Source: Candidatus Altarchaeum sp.
Lineage (GTDB): Archaea; Altiarchaeota; Altiarchaeia; Altiarchaeales; Altiarchaeaceae
Assembly (NCBI GenBank): GCA_018260755.1
Contig: JAGTWP010000006.1
Span: forward strand, 1 to 34,844
Reading direction: 5' to 3'
DNA: 34,844 nucleotides
Every line of letters starts with the position of its first letter. The first letter of the stretch is position 1. A program made the position numbers and the translations under genes. This document shows positions 23,672 through 32,129 of the stretch, piece after piece. The notes under the pieces are model-generated. The model had not been told where the DNA came from. It ran no database searches and saw only the letters and a program-made list of their open reading frames with translations.

Positions 23672-25060
23672 TTATTTATCTTCCTCATCGGGTTCGCTTA
23701 AAAATTCAGATAATCCTTCAATCTCTGCCTCAAAAAATCCGGGAAGCCCTCCTTTAACCTGGCCAAACTCATTAATTTCTAATTTCTTAACTTCTGCCTT
23801 TCTGTTTTTATTTTCAAAATAATATATTACTAATTCATCATTCTTTAACTCTTTTTTAGCAACCATATTTAAAAGTCCAAAAACAATATGTTCAGAATGT
23901 GTTGTTATAACAAGTTGTTTTTCCTGTTGCTTTGCAATGTTGGCAAATAATTTTGATAATTGATATTGTGCCTTTGGATGCAAATGATTTTCGGGTTCTT
24001 CAATACAGATAGTATCATTTTGCTTTGCAAGAAAAATCGGAAGATAAGTAAATAACATTTGGTGCGCTCCCAATCCCTCAAATAAAAATGGAATATTCTT
24101 TTCTTTTGACATCAGCTTAACCTCATCTTTTGTTTTTCCCAATTCCGCAAAAAATCTGACATCAATAACATCCTTTATCTTTTCGTAAATTTCATCTTCA
24201 CATAATCTGTTGTAGATAAAAAAATTGGCGACACTTTGCGCCCTTAAACCGATATTTACGTTATCGAAATTTAACTCAGTTGTTTTCTTGTCCATAGTTT
24301 TATAAGTTAAAGTTTCTAATCCTCTTATAGGATAAACGAAACCTGCGGACTTTATCAACCGCTCCGGAGAAAATAAAAGAACTGTAATAAATTCTTCCAT
24401 TGGATCGCTGGATATTCCTTCTAACAACCTGTCATATAGTTGCCAGTTTTCCGTTATATGCTTACGACGAGCATTTAGTTCCATAATTTCTTTTTCAGCG
24501 AATATATCTTTTGCTTCAATAAAAATATCGTTTGCTTTCAATTTATGTTCAATTTTTTTACCTTCAACGGTTTTTCTAATGTCATTTGTCCATTCAATAA
24601 CTTCTTTAAATTTTTTCTCCTCAAAAAGTTTATTACTATTTGAAAAATGGATTTTATGAGATAATAAGGAAAGTTTTTTATCCTGAAGAATATATGTTGA
24701 AAAAATCTCAACCTTGTCATTAGAGACAAATTTTTTGGCAGTTTCAAGTCCTGAGCGTGAAAGGAAATCCTTAAGAAATATTGTTCCTGAAATCTTTATT
24801 TCAAATGATTTTTCTCCCTGATAAATAAGAGCATCAAGGCCATCTTCAACATCAATAAATTTATCTTTAGCAGAACGCTCACTATCTACAACATGTAACT
24901 TTTCTTTTTTCAAAAAAATTTCTTTTTTCAAAAGTTGCACAGCATGGAACACACTTGACTTCCCGCTGTTATTCGGCCCTATAAATACATTGATTTTTCT
25001 AAAATCAATTGTTGTGTCTTTATGAAGTTTAAAATTCCTTAAATTTAAGGTATTGATCAT
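23672..25060 (-). CDS. AAA (SMC/OLD-like, DUF3696-type) ATPase
   Basis: The track starts at 25093, but ATG 25060 (MINTLNLRNFKLHKDTTIDF) matches the usual family start and follows an aatttttaaa leader (462 aa). Walker A is FIGPNNSGKSS at about 27-36. The family motif FEGLGAHQMLFTYLPIF-like segment (about 330-350) precedes Walker B IEEPENHLHPKAQ and the ITTHSEH switch; the C-terminal FGQVKGGLPGFFEAEIEGLSEFL is typical of AAA ATPases with DUF3696. There is no fused TOPRIM nuclease, so the effector is presumably the PIN-like protein encoded one base downstream. Confidence 0.85.
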   Translation of the reverse strand: MINTLNLRNFKLHKDTTIDFRKINVFIGPNNSGKSSVFHAVQLLKKEIFLKKEKLHVVDSERSAKDKFIDVEDGLDALIYQGEKSFEIKISGTIFLKDFLSRSGLETAKKFVSNDKVEIFSTYILQDKKLSLLSHKIHFSNSNKLFEEKKFKEVIEWTNDIRKTVEGKKIEHKLKANDIFIEAKDIFAEKEIMELNARRKHITENWQLYDRLLEGISSDPMEEFITVLLFSPERLIKSAGFVYPIRGLETLTYKTMDKKTTELNFDNVNIGLRAQSVANFFIYNRLCEDEIYEKIKDVIDVRFFAELGKTKDEVKLMSKEKNIPFLFEGLGAHQMLFTYLPIFLAKQNDTICIEEPENHLHPKAQYQLSKLFANIAKQQEKQLVITTHSEHIVFGLLNMVAKKELKNDELVIYYFENKNRKAEVKKLEINEFGQVKGGLPGFFEAEIEGLSEFLSEPDEEDK

Positions 25061-25445
25061 TTTAAAAATTTTAAAATAAAATATATTGAACAATTACGAT
25101 TTTTGTTTAATCATAAATTAGTGATACTTTAAATTGGAGAAGTATAATCTCCAGACACCTGTTGTGTCTATTAGAACTGCCATTATTTATTTATTCATTT
25201 ATTCATAATATTCTTACTACTATTTTTGTCTTTTTTGATATATTATTGGTATTTCAAGGTATTTCAACATATATGAAAAGGCAAACTTTGGACTATTTTT
25301 AAAGTTAAAATTTATGTGTATATGTTGTTATAGTGTATAAGAGGTCAAAATTTTAGTTTTCTTACAATCTGTCAATGTAATTATAAATTATATGCATACA
25401 AATTAAATTTTTAATACTATTAAAATGCATTAATTTAGCATTAAT
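25061..25445. other. Gene-free region with two adjacent short hairpins
   Basis: 385 bp without a supportable gene between argS and the ATPase gene. Two 5-bp hairpins lie side by side: ggaga-agtataa-tctcc (25136-25152) and gacac-ctgtt-gtgtc (25154-25168). The remainder is A/T-rich with tandem ttatttattcatttattcat. It should contain the promoter of the minus-strand ATPase/PIN pair. Confidence 0.5.
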
Positions 25446-27143
25446 CTACATCCTTTCAATCGTTTTAATCCCAAGTAAATTTAATCCATTTTTTAAAACA
25501 AATTTCACCAAAACAACCAGCAACAATCTTCGCTTCTTAACATCTTCCTCTGCGTTCAGCACGGGACATTTATCATAAAATTTGCTGAATAATGTTGCCA
25601 GATTGTAAATATAAGATGCGAGCAAATTTGGCCTGAATTCATTTCCTGCTTTTTCAGCAATATCGTAAAATTTAATTAAATTTCTAGCTAAATTTAACTC
25701 CGCATCATCAACATTTTGATATGAAATGCAGAGATTTTTGATTCCTTTCTCACTTATATTGCTCTTTTCAATGAGTCTACATATCCTTGCATAAGCGTAC
25801 TGGATATAACACGCCGTTTCACCTTCAAAATTTAACGCATCCTCTAATTTAAAATTTATCTGCTTTTGTGGGTCTATTTTAAGTATCGCATATTTTACGG
25901 CACCGATTCCGATATCTTTATAGCCCTCTGTTGCAAAGTTTTTTTCAAGCATTATGTTTTTTGCTTTTTCTATTGCATCGCTTATTAATTCATCTATCGT
26001 AATAATGTTTCCCTTCCTTGTTGAAAATTTCTTTCCCTCAAAATTTACAAATGAAAAGAATATTGCACTCATACTTATATTAGTAACATTAAATTTTTTC
26101 TCCAAAATTGTTTTTAACTCCAAAAATTCCTGCTTATGGTCTTCGCCAAGCACATTTAAAATTTTGCCACTGCCAAATTTATTTATTAAATTTATTTTAT
26201 ACAGATGATAAGCGATATCTCTTGCTAAATATACTGATGTTCCGTTGCTTCTCGCAATTATGATTTTTCCCTTTTCTCTTTTAATTCCGTATTCCTCTAA
26301 ATTTATTTCTGCTGGCTCATTATCTTTTCTGTCGGGACATAGGTGGTTTATAACTTCATTCACTTTCTTGTTTTCAACAAATTCGCTTTCATAGTCAAAT
26401 TTGTCAAATTTAATATCCAAATTTTCCAGTGCCTGTTTTTGTCCGTCAAGGCAAAATTTTGCCGTTTCTTTCATTAAATTTATCGGAGCTTTGTCTCCGG
26501 ATTCTGCTTTTTTTATTATCTCATCAACCTGATTTTTGAATTCCACATCGGTTTCGTAATATTCATTTCCAGCAATATAATATGGCAAAATTTCATAGTC
26601 ATTCCTGACAAAATTTTTGATGAAGTCAGACAAGTCCGCTAACTCTTTCTTTAAATTTTTCTGTCGTGCCAGTGCAATTATCGCAATCTGTTTTCCCATA
26701 TCATTCACATAATAATGTATTTCGGTTTCATAATTGCAAAATTTTAAAGTCCTACCTATACAATCGCCGATTATTGCATTCCTTATTCTTCCGATGTGAA
26801 TGGGTCCCGACGGATTTACAGAGGTGTGCTCCAAAATGATTTTTTCATCCCGCGTGTTAAATTTAAAATCAAAAATTTTTGGCAAATTTTCGCCGTAAAA
26901 TTTATCTGTCAGGTAAAAATTTAAATAACCGTTAAGGGCTTTAACTTCAACATCGTCGGCTAAATTTTTGGAAATTTGAGCTGCGATCTCTTCTGCAATG
27001 ACTGTTGGGTTTCTTTTTTCTTTTTTTGCAAGCTTAAATGCGAGCGTTGAAGTGAAGTCGCAGTGTTCTGAAAATTCAATTGACGCGTTTTCGTCAAATT
27101 TTCTCAATTCTGATAAAATTTTGGTTTTAATGTTTGAGAGCAT
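25446..27143 (-). CDS. argS: Arginyl-tRNA synthetase
   Basis: 565 aa, class I synthetase charging tRNA-Arg. The HIGH-type motif is HIGR at 116-119 within HTSVNPSGPIHIGRIRNAIIGD. The KMSKS-equivalent region appears as KKFSTRKGNIITIDEL. An N-terminal additional domain (residues 1-100) and the C-terminal DALR anticodon-binding domain ending LLGIKTIERM are present. Length is normal for archaeal ArgRS. ATG 27143 follows an A/T leader. Confidence 0.96.
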   Translation of the reverse strand: MLSNIKTKILSELRKFDENASIEFSEHCDFTSTLAFKLAKKEKRNPTVIAEEIAAQISKNLADDVEVKALNGYLNFYLTDKFYGENLPKIFDFKFNTRDEKIILEHTSVNPSGPIHIGRIRNAIIGDCIGRTLKFCNYETEIHYYVNDMGKQIAIIALARQKNLKKELADLSDFIKNFVRNDYEILPYYIAGNEYYETDVEFKNQVDEIIKKAESGDKAPINLMKETAKFCLDGQKQALENLDIKFDKFDYESEFVENKKVNEVINHLCPDRKDNEPAEINLEEYGIKREKGKIIIARSNGTSVYLARDIAYHLYKINLINKFGSGKILNVLGEDHKQEFLELKTILEKKFNVTNISMSAIFFSFVNFEGKKFSTRKGNIITIDELISDAIEKAKNIMLEKNFATEGYKDIGIGAVKYAILKIDPQKQINFKLEDALNFEGETACYIQYAYARICRLIEKSNISEKGIKNLCISYQNVDDAELNLARNLIKFYDIAEKAGNEFRPNLLASYIYNLATLFSKFYDKCPVLNAEEDVKKRRLLLVVLVKFVLKNGLNLLGIKTIERM

Positions 27144-27281
27144 TTTAAAAATCTTGTAGATTTTTTAAAGATTAAAAACTCATAGTTTTCGGTATTTTAT
27201 AAACATTTAAATTAGGATTTCATTTAAAATTTATCTTAAAATTCCTAATTTTAATAACAATTTGAAAATTTTTATTTTTTT

Positions 27282-27324
27282 CTCGTTTCACTCGGAAATT
27301 TCAAAAACCTTCTGGTTTTTAAAA
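27282..27324 (-). repeat. Hairpin-plus-tail element abutting tRNA-Thr
   Basis: On the minus strand, ttttaaaaacc-agaa-ggtttttgaaa forms an 11-bp stem (one G-T wobble), followed by ttccgagtgaaacgag, the family tail. The hairpin ends one base before the 5' end of the tRNA-Thr gene, so it lies in the region where the tRNA promoter would be. Confidence 0.55.
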
Positions 27325-27325
27325 T

Positions 27326-27397
27326 GCCTCAGTAGCTCAGTGGTAGAGCGACTGCCTCGTAAGTAGTAGGTCAAGGGTTCAATTCCCTCCTGGGGCT
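27326..27397 (+). tRNA. tRNA-Thr (anticodon CGT)
   Basis: 72 nt without CCA. Acceptor GCCTCAG pairs with CTGGGGC; the anticodon arm ACTGC-CTCGTAA-GTAGT gives CGT, which reads ACG; T-arm AGGGTTCAATTCCCT; discriminator T. The downstream HAD gene starts six bases later, so tRNA and mRNA may share a transcript. Confidence 0.94.
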
Positions 27398-27403
27398 TTA
27401 AAA

Positions 27404-28093
27404 ATGAAAATAAAAGCAGTAATTTTTGACATGGATGGAGTAATTGTAGATAGCGAGAGATATTTTCCGGTTTTAGAAAGAGAATGGTTTTCTTCATTAA
27501 TCGGAAAATACAATCATTCTGTTCGTGTATCTCCGGGACAAACCTGGAAATGGACAGAAAAAGACGAAGCAAATATTACCGGAAGAAGTGCAAGCGACAT
27601 ATACCTTGTGTTAAAGGAGCAATACGGCTTAAAGATTGCTCAAAATTTATTCCTAAAACAATACGACGAAATAGCAAAAGATGTCTATGAAAATAAATGT
27701 GAGCTTACACGAAATTTTCTCAATGTGGCAGACAATTTGAGAGAGAAAAATTTAAAAATTGCATTGGTTTCTTCATCTCCGTATTCATGGATAGAAATGA
27801 TGCTTAAACGATTTGGAATAAGGGATAAATTTGATGTTGTTATAAGTGCAGACGAACTTAACGGCAAAGGAAAACCATCTCCTGCTATATATCTGCATTC
27901 AGCAAAAATTTTAAATTTAAATCCGGAGAATTGCATCGTTATAGAAGATTCAAAAAACGGAATTGCTTCTGCAAAAAATGCAAATATGTTTTGTATCGGA
28001 TTTAGAAACGGGATTAATGAAAATCAGGATTTAAGTAAGGCAGATAAGGTAATTTACGATTTGAGTGAAATTTTGTCAATGGATATTTTTTAA
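27404..28093 (+). CDS. HAD-family phosphatase/phosphomutase (beta-PGM-like)
   Basis: 229 aa. HAD motifs: I FDMDGVIVDS (D9 nucleophile, D11), II ALVSSSPYS, III the lysine in NGKGKPSPAIY, IV VIEDSKNGIASAKNA. The helical cap (about 17-85) is of the type found in beta-phosphoglucomutase and phosphoglycolate phosphatase-like enzymes, which act on small phosphorylated sugars or acids; the substrate cannot be read from sequence. It starts 6 bp after tRNA-Thr. Confidence 0.88.
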   Translation: MKIKAVIFDMDGVIVDSERYFPVLEREWFSSLIGKYNHSVRVSPGQTWKWTEKDEANITGRSASDIYLVLKEQYGLKIAQNLFLKQYDEIAKDVYENKCELTRNFLNVADNLREKNLKIALVSSSPYSWIEMMLKRFGIRDKFDVVISADELNGKGKPSPAIYLHSAKILNLNPENCIVIEDSKNGIASAKNANMFCIGFRNGINENQDLSKADKVIYDLSEILSMDIF

Positions 28094-28098
28094 TTAAC

Positions 28099-30594
28099 TC
28101 ATACACCTGCAACAATATTGTCAATTAAAGCAAATACATCAAGTAAATTTATGTTGTCGCTGTCACTTCCAACAAATTTATAATAACTTTTTCCGTATTT
28201 ATCATACTTGGTTAATTCTGTTAAATTTTTTTCTCCGCTTAAATATTCAAGCATTTCAACAGCATCAAAAATGTCATCTGCCTTTATTAATTCATTCTCA
28301 CAAAGTCCTGCAGCAGAATAAATTCCATGTTTAGCAAACGCATTACATATAACCTTTTTATGAGGAGTTCCGTCTTCTACATTTGCATTATCGTCATCTG
28401 CTATGAGCAAATTATCCATAAATTCCGAAAAGTTATAAGCATGAGGTGTAATTCGTATCGCCTTAAAGATTAATGAGTCCGTAAGAGTATTGTTTAAATT
28501 TTTGCGAACATCCCATAATGCTCCGCTTAGAATTAAACCAAAAATATGAGGGTCAGAATTACTCCAGTTTTCCGGATACTTTCGAGTATTATTAAGATTC
28601 CTCGCAAATGACCATCCGTCTGCAAGTATAGAATCGTTATTGATAGTGCATGCAAAATAATCTGCAAATGCTTCGTGCATCGCATCTTCCATAATATTGC
28701 CACTTTCTCCAAGGTCATAAATATGGCCTACAACTGCATGCGTATATTCATGATATATTATGTCACTTCCCAACGCAGGACTTTCGCAGTTTTGTTGGGG
28801 CCCGCTAAAAGTTATTCTATCCATTCCAGGAGAATAAAGAGCATTACATTTGACGCCATTAGCTTCTACAACAGCCTTTAACGGATAATCCAGTTCGGAA
28901 AAATTAAATTCGGCAAAATAATCATGAATTTTATTTACATGGTAATATGTATTTGATTCTTCCTGTCTATAAGAAGTATCATGAGCCATCCAATTCCAAT
29001 TATGTGTTTCATTTCCGCCCCATAAAAAATCATAAAATGTATCGTTTTGTTTATCATTGTCCACATCCACATATAAACCTATTAATTCGGAATGAATATT
29101 TGTATTATTTTCTATTCTTGTAATTTCATAATATCCGTTTTTATCTGTGGCATCATATATATGACTAAAGGACTTGTTAACTACTTTAAATTTTGACAGA
29201 TTCCACTTTCCATTGTCATTTTCAGCATCATCAAAAAATGCGACTCCAGAGTCAGTTATAATTGAAATATTATCAACATAAAAGCCCTCCTTAAATTCAT
29301 ACTTATCACAAGTATATCTAAATCTTAAAAGTATTTCTCCCTTAGTATAATTGGAAATATCTATGTTTTCTTCAAGAACAATAAAACTATTTCCAGTGTA
29401 TGCAAATGAATTGTTTATCCATCCCTGTGTATAAACACCCGGATTACTATATGAACTTGTATATTTTCCTTTTAATTGTTTCCACGAATTTCCTGAATCG
29501 TTTGAAATTTCAATGTATGCAAAGTCCCAGCCCGGTTCGATATAGTATTGTGTAAGAAATGTTAAATTTGCATGAGTGGCATTAGAAAGATTTATCGGAA
29601 ATTTAATTGTCATATTGCTATCATAAAAATTTCCTTCCGTGCCGATTCCGGAGTAAAATGCCGAACTCTTTGAGGTAATATTTATTTTGATAATTTCATA
29701 ACTAAAATTTTTCTCCTGCTGAACATCATCATATTTCTTTGGATAAATCATCCCGCTAACGGTTCCATTAACATATCCAAACTTTATGCCATTATGTTTT
29801 TTGATTATTTTGCCGGAAAATGCGTCAATAAAAAATATCCAGTCGCCTAACGGGGACTCTGTAACAACAAAGACATTCCACACCAAAGTATATCTCCCAT
29901 CCTCTTTTGGAATAATCATAAGAGAAATTTCTTTAATTTTATCTTCTTTATTATTAAAATTTACATCTTCCTTTGCTATTCTTATAGCATCTCCTTTTGA
30001 AATTTTTGGTATTGTGGAAATATTAATCCCCTGCTGAAAATCGCTCCCAATAATTAAAATTCTTCCGTATCCGTCAATAGTTAAACCGACAAGACCACGA
30101 TAAACGGGAATATCTTCATAGTACTGCTGATAGGCTACATAATAGTTGTCACGGTCTGAGTCAAATTTTTTTAATTTTAAATTAGCTGAATTTACCTTTA
30201 AAAATTTTTCGTTATCAGAAATAAAATTATCGGTGATTTTTAGAATATTTCCCCCTTTTATTTTTTCTTCCTTTATTTGTTTTAAGCCAGTTTCTTTAAA
30301 ACCTTCAATTTTTGTATCTCTACCAAAAATTCTGTAAGGTTGTCCTGTTTTGTTGCTCGGGTAAAATTTTAAATTTAAATTTTCTAAATTGCTTAAATCA
30401 GAGTAATTGTTAGAAATTTTGCCATTTTCAAATAAGCAAATTATTTGAAAATATCCGAACGAAGTGAGGTTAGAAACATTAATTTCGGAACTTGTGTCAA
30501 CTGTTCTTACTTCATCAGACGTTATACTATTTTCACTAATTGTAAAAATAAAAAAGATGCACAAGACAACAAAAATCAGGACTTTATTTGCCAT
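28099..30594 (-). CDS. Secreted zinc metalloprotease (M4/M36-like) with dockerin-like end
   Basis: 831 aa. A signal peptide (ANKVLIFVVLCIFFIFT) is followed by an FTP/PepSY-like propeptide (about 60-270, KLKKFDSDRDNYYVAYQQYYEDIPVYRGLVGLTID), a beta-sandwich insert (about 290-480), and the catalytic domain with H615-E-Y-T-H619 and third ligand E641 in MHEAFADYFA. The C-terminal 70 residues contain two EF-hand-like helices, DDIFDAVEMLEYLSG and DSDNINLLDVFALIDNIVAG, like type I dockerin repeats. There is no C-terminal membrane anchor, so it may be secreted or held by protein-protein contact. Residues about 42-57 are encoded by a hairpin-plus-tail element. Confidence 0.88.
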   Translation of the reverse strand: MANKVLIFVVLCIFFIFTISENSITSDEVRTVDTSSEINVSNLTSFGYFQIICLFENGKISNNYSDLSNLENLNLKFYPSNKTGQPYRIFGRDTKIEGFKETGLKQIKEEKIKGGNILKITDNFISDNEKFLKVNSANLKLKKFDSDRDNYYVAYQQYYEDIPVYRGLVGLTIDGYGRILIIGSDFQQGINISTIPKISKGDAIRIAKEDVNFNNKEDKIKEISLMIIPKEDGRYTLVWNVFVVTESPLGDWIFFIDAFSGKIIKKHNGIKFGYVNGTVSGMIYPKKYDDVQQEKNFSYEIIKINITSKSSAFYSGIGTEGNFYDSNMTIKFPINLSNATHANLTFLTQYYIEPGWDFAYIEISNDSGNSWKQLKGKYTSSYSNPGVYTQGWINNSFAYTGNSFIVLEENIDISNYTKGEILLRFRYTCDKYEFKEGFYVDNISIITDSGVAFFDDAENDNGKWNLSKFKVVNKSFSHIYDATDKNGYYEITRIENNTNIHSELIGLYVDVDNDKQNDTFYDFLWGGNETHNWNWMAHDTSYRQEESNTYYHVNKIHDYFAEFNFSELDYPLKAVVEANGVKCNALYSPGMDRITFSGPQQNCESPALGSDIIYHEYTHAVVGHIYDLGESGNIMEDAMHEAFADYFACTINNDSILADGWSFARNLNNTRKYPENWSNSDPHIFGLILSGALWDVRKNLNNTLTDSLIFKAIRITPHAYNFSEFMDNLLIADDDNANVEDGTPHKKVICNAFAKHGIYSAAGLCENELIKADDIFDAVEMLEYLSGEKNLTELTKYDKYGKSYYKFVGSDSDNINLLDVFALIDNIVAGV
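30425..30471 (+). repeat. Hairpin-plus-tail element inside the protease gene
   Basis: A perfect 10-bp stem ttttcaaata/tatttgaaaa with loop agcaaat is followed by tatccgaacgaagtgaggtt. It is in the open reading frame of the protease, read antisense as NLTSFGYFQIICLFEN, between signal peptide and propeptide, and does not break the frame. Confidence 0.6.
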
Positions 30595-30731
30595 ATTTAA
30601 AATTAAAATTATTGTTCATCCTCCTTTGTTAAACTATTTGGTTCCTTCACAAAATGTTCTTTTACGGACATGAATTTTTCCCTACCCTTAAATGTTTGTA
30701 AAGTTTCTATTTTGAATGAATACAAAAATTG

Positions 30732-31223
30732 TTATTTCACAACACTTTTCTTAATTAAATTTAAGCACAAATTTACCGCATCCTCAGCATCCGATTTATA
30801 TAAATTTTCAAATTTTGCCTTTGAGAAGTCCAAATCATCACATATACCTTTACTTCCATTAACGAGAACAACCGGTTTATCATAGCCCAATGCAAAACCA
30901 ATCTCAGATAATGTTCCGTGTTTTCCGTTTATTGCTATGATTCCGTCGGCAGCAGAAGTTATAACGGCATTCCTTGCAAAGCCAATGCCTGTTGCTATGG
31001 AAATCTGAACATACTTATTAGCATCATCTTTATTCCCTGTCGGAAGTATTCCTATGGTTAATCCACCATTCTCGCTTGCTCCTCTGCATGCCCCCTCCAT
31101 AACCCCATTCATTCCGCCGCAAATTAAGATACATTTTGCTTTTGCTATGTCTCTTCCGATGTTGTAGCAAATTTTCTTAACCTCATCATCAATCTTTCCG
31201 TCCCTTCCGATCACGGCAAGCAT
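30732..31223 (-). CDS. LOG-like (TIGR00725-type) nucleotide-binding protein
   Basis: The track starts at TTG 31247; ATG 31223 (MLAVIGRDGKIDDEV) has a GAAAGGA stretch upstream and matches the family start, so I choose it (163 aa). Rossmann-type motifs are ILICGGMNGVMEGACRGA, ILPTGNKDDANKYVQISIATGIGFARNAV and NGKHGTLSEIGFALGYDKPVV. This is the SLOG branch often annotated as TIGR00725 protein. The PGGxGT-E motif of LOG lyases is replaced by NGKHGTLSE, so cytokinin-type activity is unlikely; it may bind a nucleotide-derived ligand. Confidence 0.85.
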   Translation of the reverse strand: MLAVIGRDGKIDDEVKKICYNIGRDIAKAKCILICGGMNGVMEGACRGASENGGLTIGILPTGNKDDANKYVQISIATGIGFARNAVITSAADGIIAINGKHGTLSEIGFALGYDKPVVLVNGSKGICDDLDFSKAKFENLYKSDAEDAVNLCLNLIKKSVVK

Positions 31224-31384
31224 AATTTTCCTTTCAGTCACTTTCAAAAAAATTATTTAAATTTAAAATTTATCAGAGATAGGATTTTCATCATTAGTTA
31301 TCAATAAATTTCAATCAGCAAATGCTAATCTCATCATCACTATGAATTAATTTTTAGAAATTAAATTTACTAAATTTTAACAAA

Positions 31385-32002
31385 TCACAAATATTTCAAA
31401 ATTTCCCTTAAGTCCTTGTTGCGAATTACAACATCGGCATTTTCTACAACACTCTCGTGTTTCGGATTAAATGCAATACTGAATCCTGCCTTTTTAAACA
31501 TAGGAATATCGTTGATAAAGTCGCCTACGGCAATGCAATCGCTTAGAGCAACATTTTCGTATCCTGCAATTTCTTCCAAAATTTTTCCCTTATTTTCAAA
31601 ATCTACCTTCATATCAACATCAAAAATTTTTTCATCCTTAACAATTATCTCGTTCAGATAACAATAGTTAAATTTATACCTTTCAAAAATTTTATTTGCC
31701 ATCTGCTTTATGCCACCGCTTATGATTGCCAGCTTATAATTTTTACTTAAATTTTCAATTATTTCTATCCCTTCCATTACGGTAACTCTTTTACTTGCTT
31801 CAAAAATTTTACTTGCCTCAATTCCTTTCCATAAACCAATATCTCGCTTTACCCATTCATTAAAAGATATATTGCCAGAATAATATTGTCTTCCGTTTTC
31901 TTCAGAAAATTTTTCCGTGCCGATAAATTTATGTAGTTCCATCCAGCTTCCTTTTCCGTCAAGCAATACGCCGTCAAGGTCAAATGCGATTAACTTCGTC
32001 AT
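31385..32002 (-). CDS. HAD phosphatase, phosphoserine-phosphatase-like
   Basis: 205 aa. Motif I AFDLDGVLLDGKGSW (D8, D10), motif II IISGGIKQMANKIF, motif III lysine in DFENKGKILEEI, motif IV AVGDFINDIPMFKKAGFSIAFNPK. The arrangement (SGG, GDFxND, 'IAFNPK') follows the SerB/PSPase subfamily. The true substrate may be phosphoserine or another phosphomonoester. Confidence 0.85.
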   Translation of the reverse strand: MTKLIAFDLDGVLLDGKGSWMELHKFIGTEKFSEENGRQYYSGNISFNEWVKRDIGLWKGIEASKIFEASKRVTVMEGIEIIENLSKNYKLAIISGGIKQMANKIFERYKFNYCYLNEIIVKDEKIFDVDMKVDFENKGKILEEIAGYENVALSDCIAVGDFINDIPMFKKAGFSIAFNPKHESVVENADVVIRNKDLREILKYL

Positions 32003-32129
32003 ATTAAATTTATATTTATTATTAAATTCACCCTATTAGAAATTTTAAAAATTTAAAAAATAAAATATTAATTGTTTAAAAATTAATTTTTAATATTTAA
32101 TTTATTACAAAAGATTAGATTTATTATAT

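Noticed and set aside
27288-27572. Minus-strand 94-aa ORF
   Set aside because: Runs through tRNA-Thr and antisense to the HAD gene.
30609-30671. 20-aa ORF (MSVKEHFVKEPNSLTKEDEQ) before the protease
   Set aside because: Too short to judge, with no homology I can name; it may be chance or a leader peptide.
30732-31223. Cytokinin-activating LOG lysine decarboxylase annotation
   Set aside because: The PGGxGT-E motif is not present (NGKHGTLSE instead), so only the broad fold is supported.
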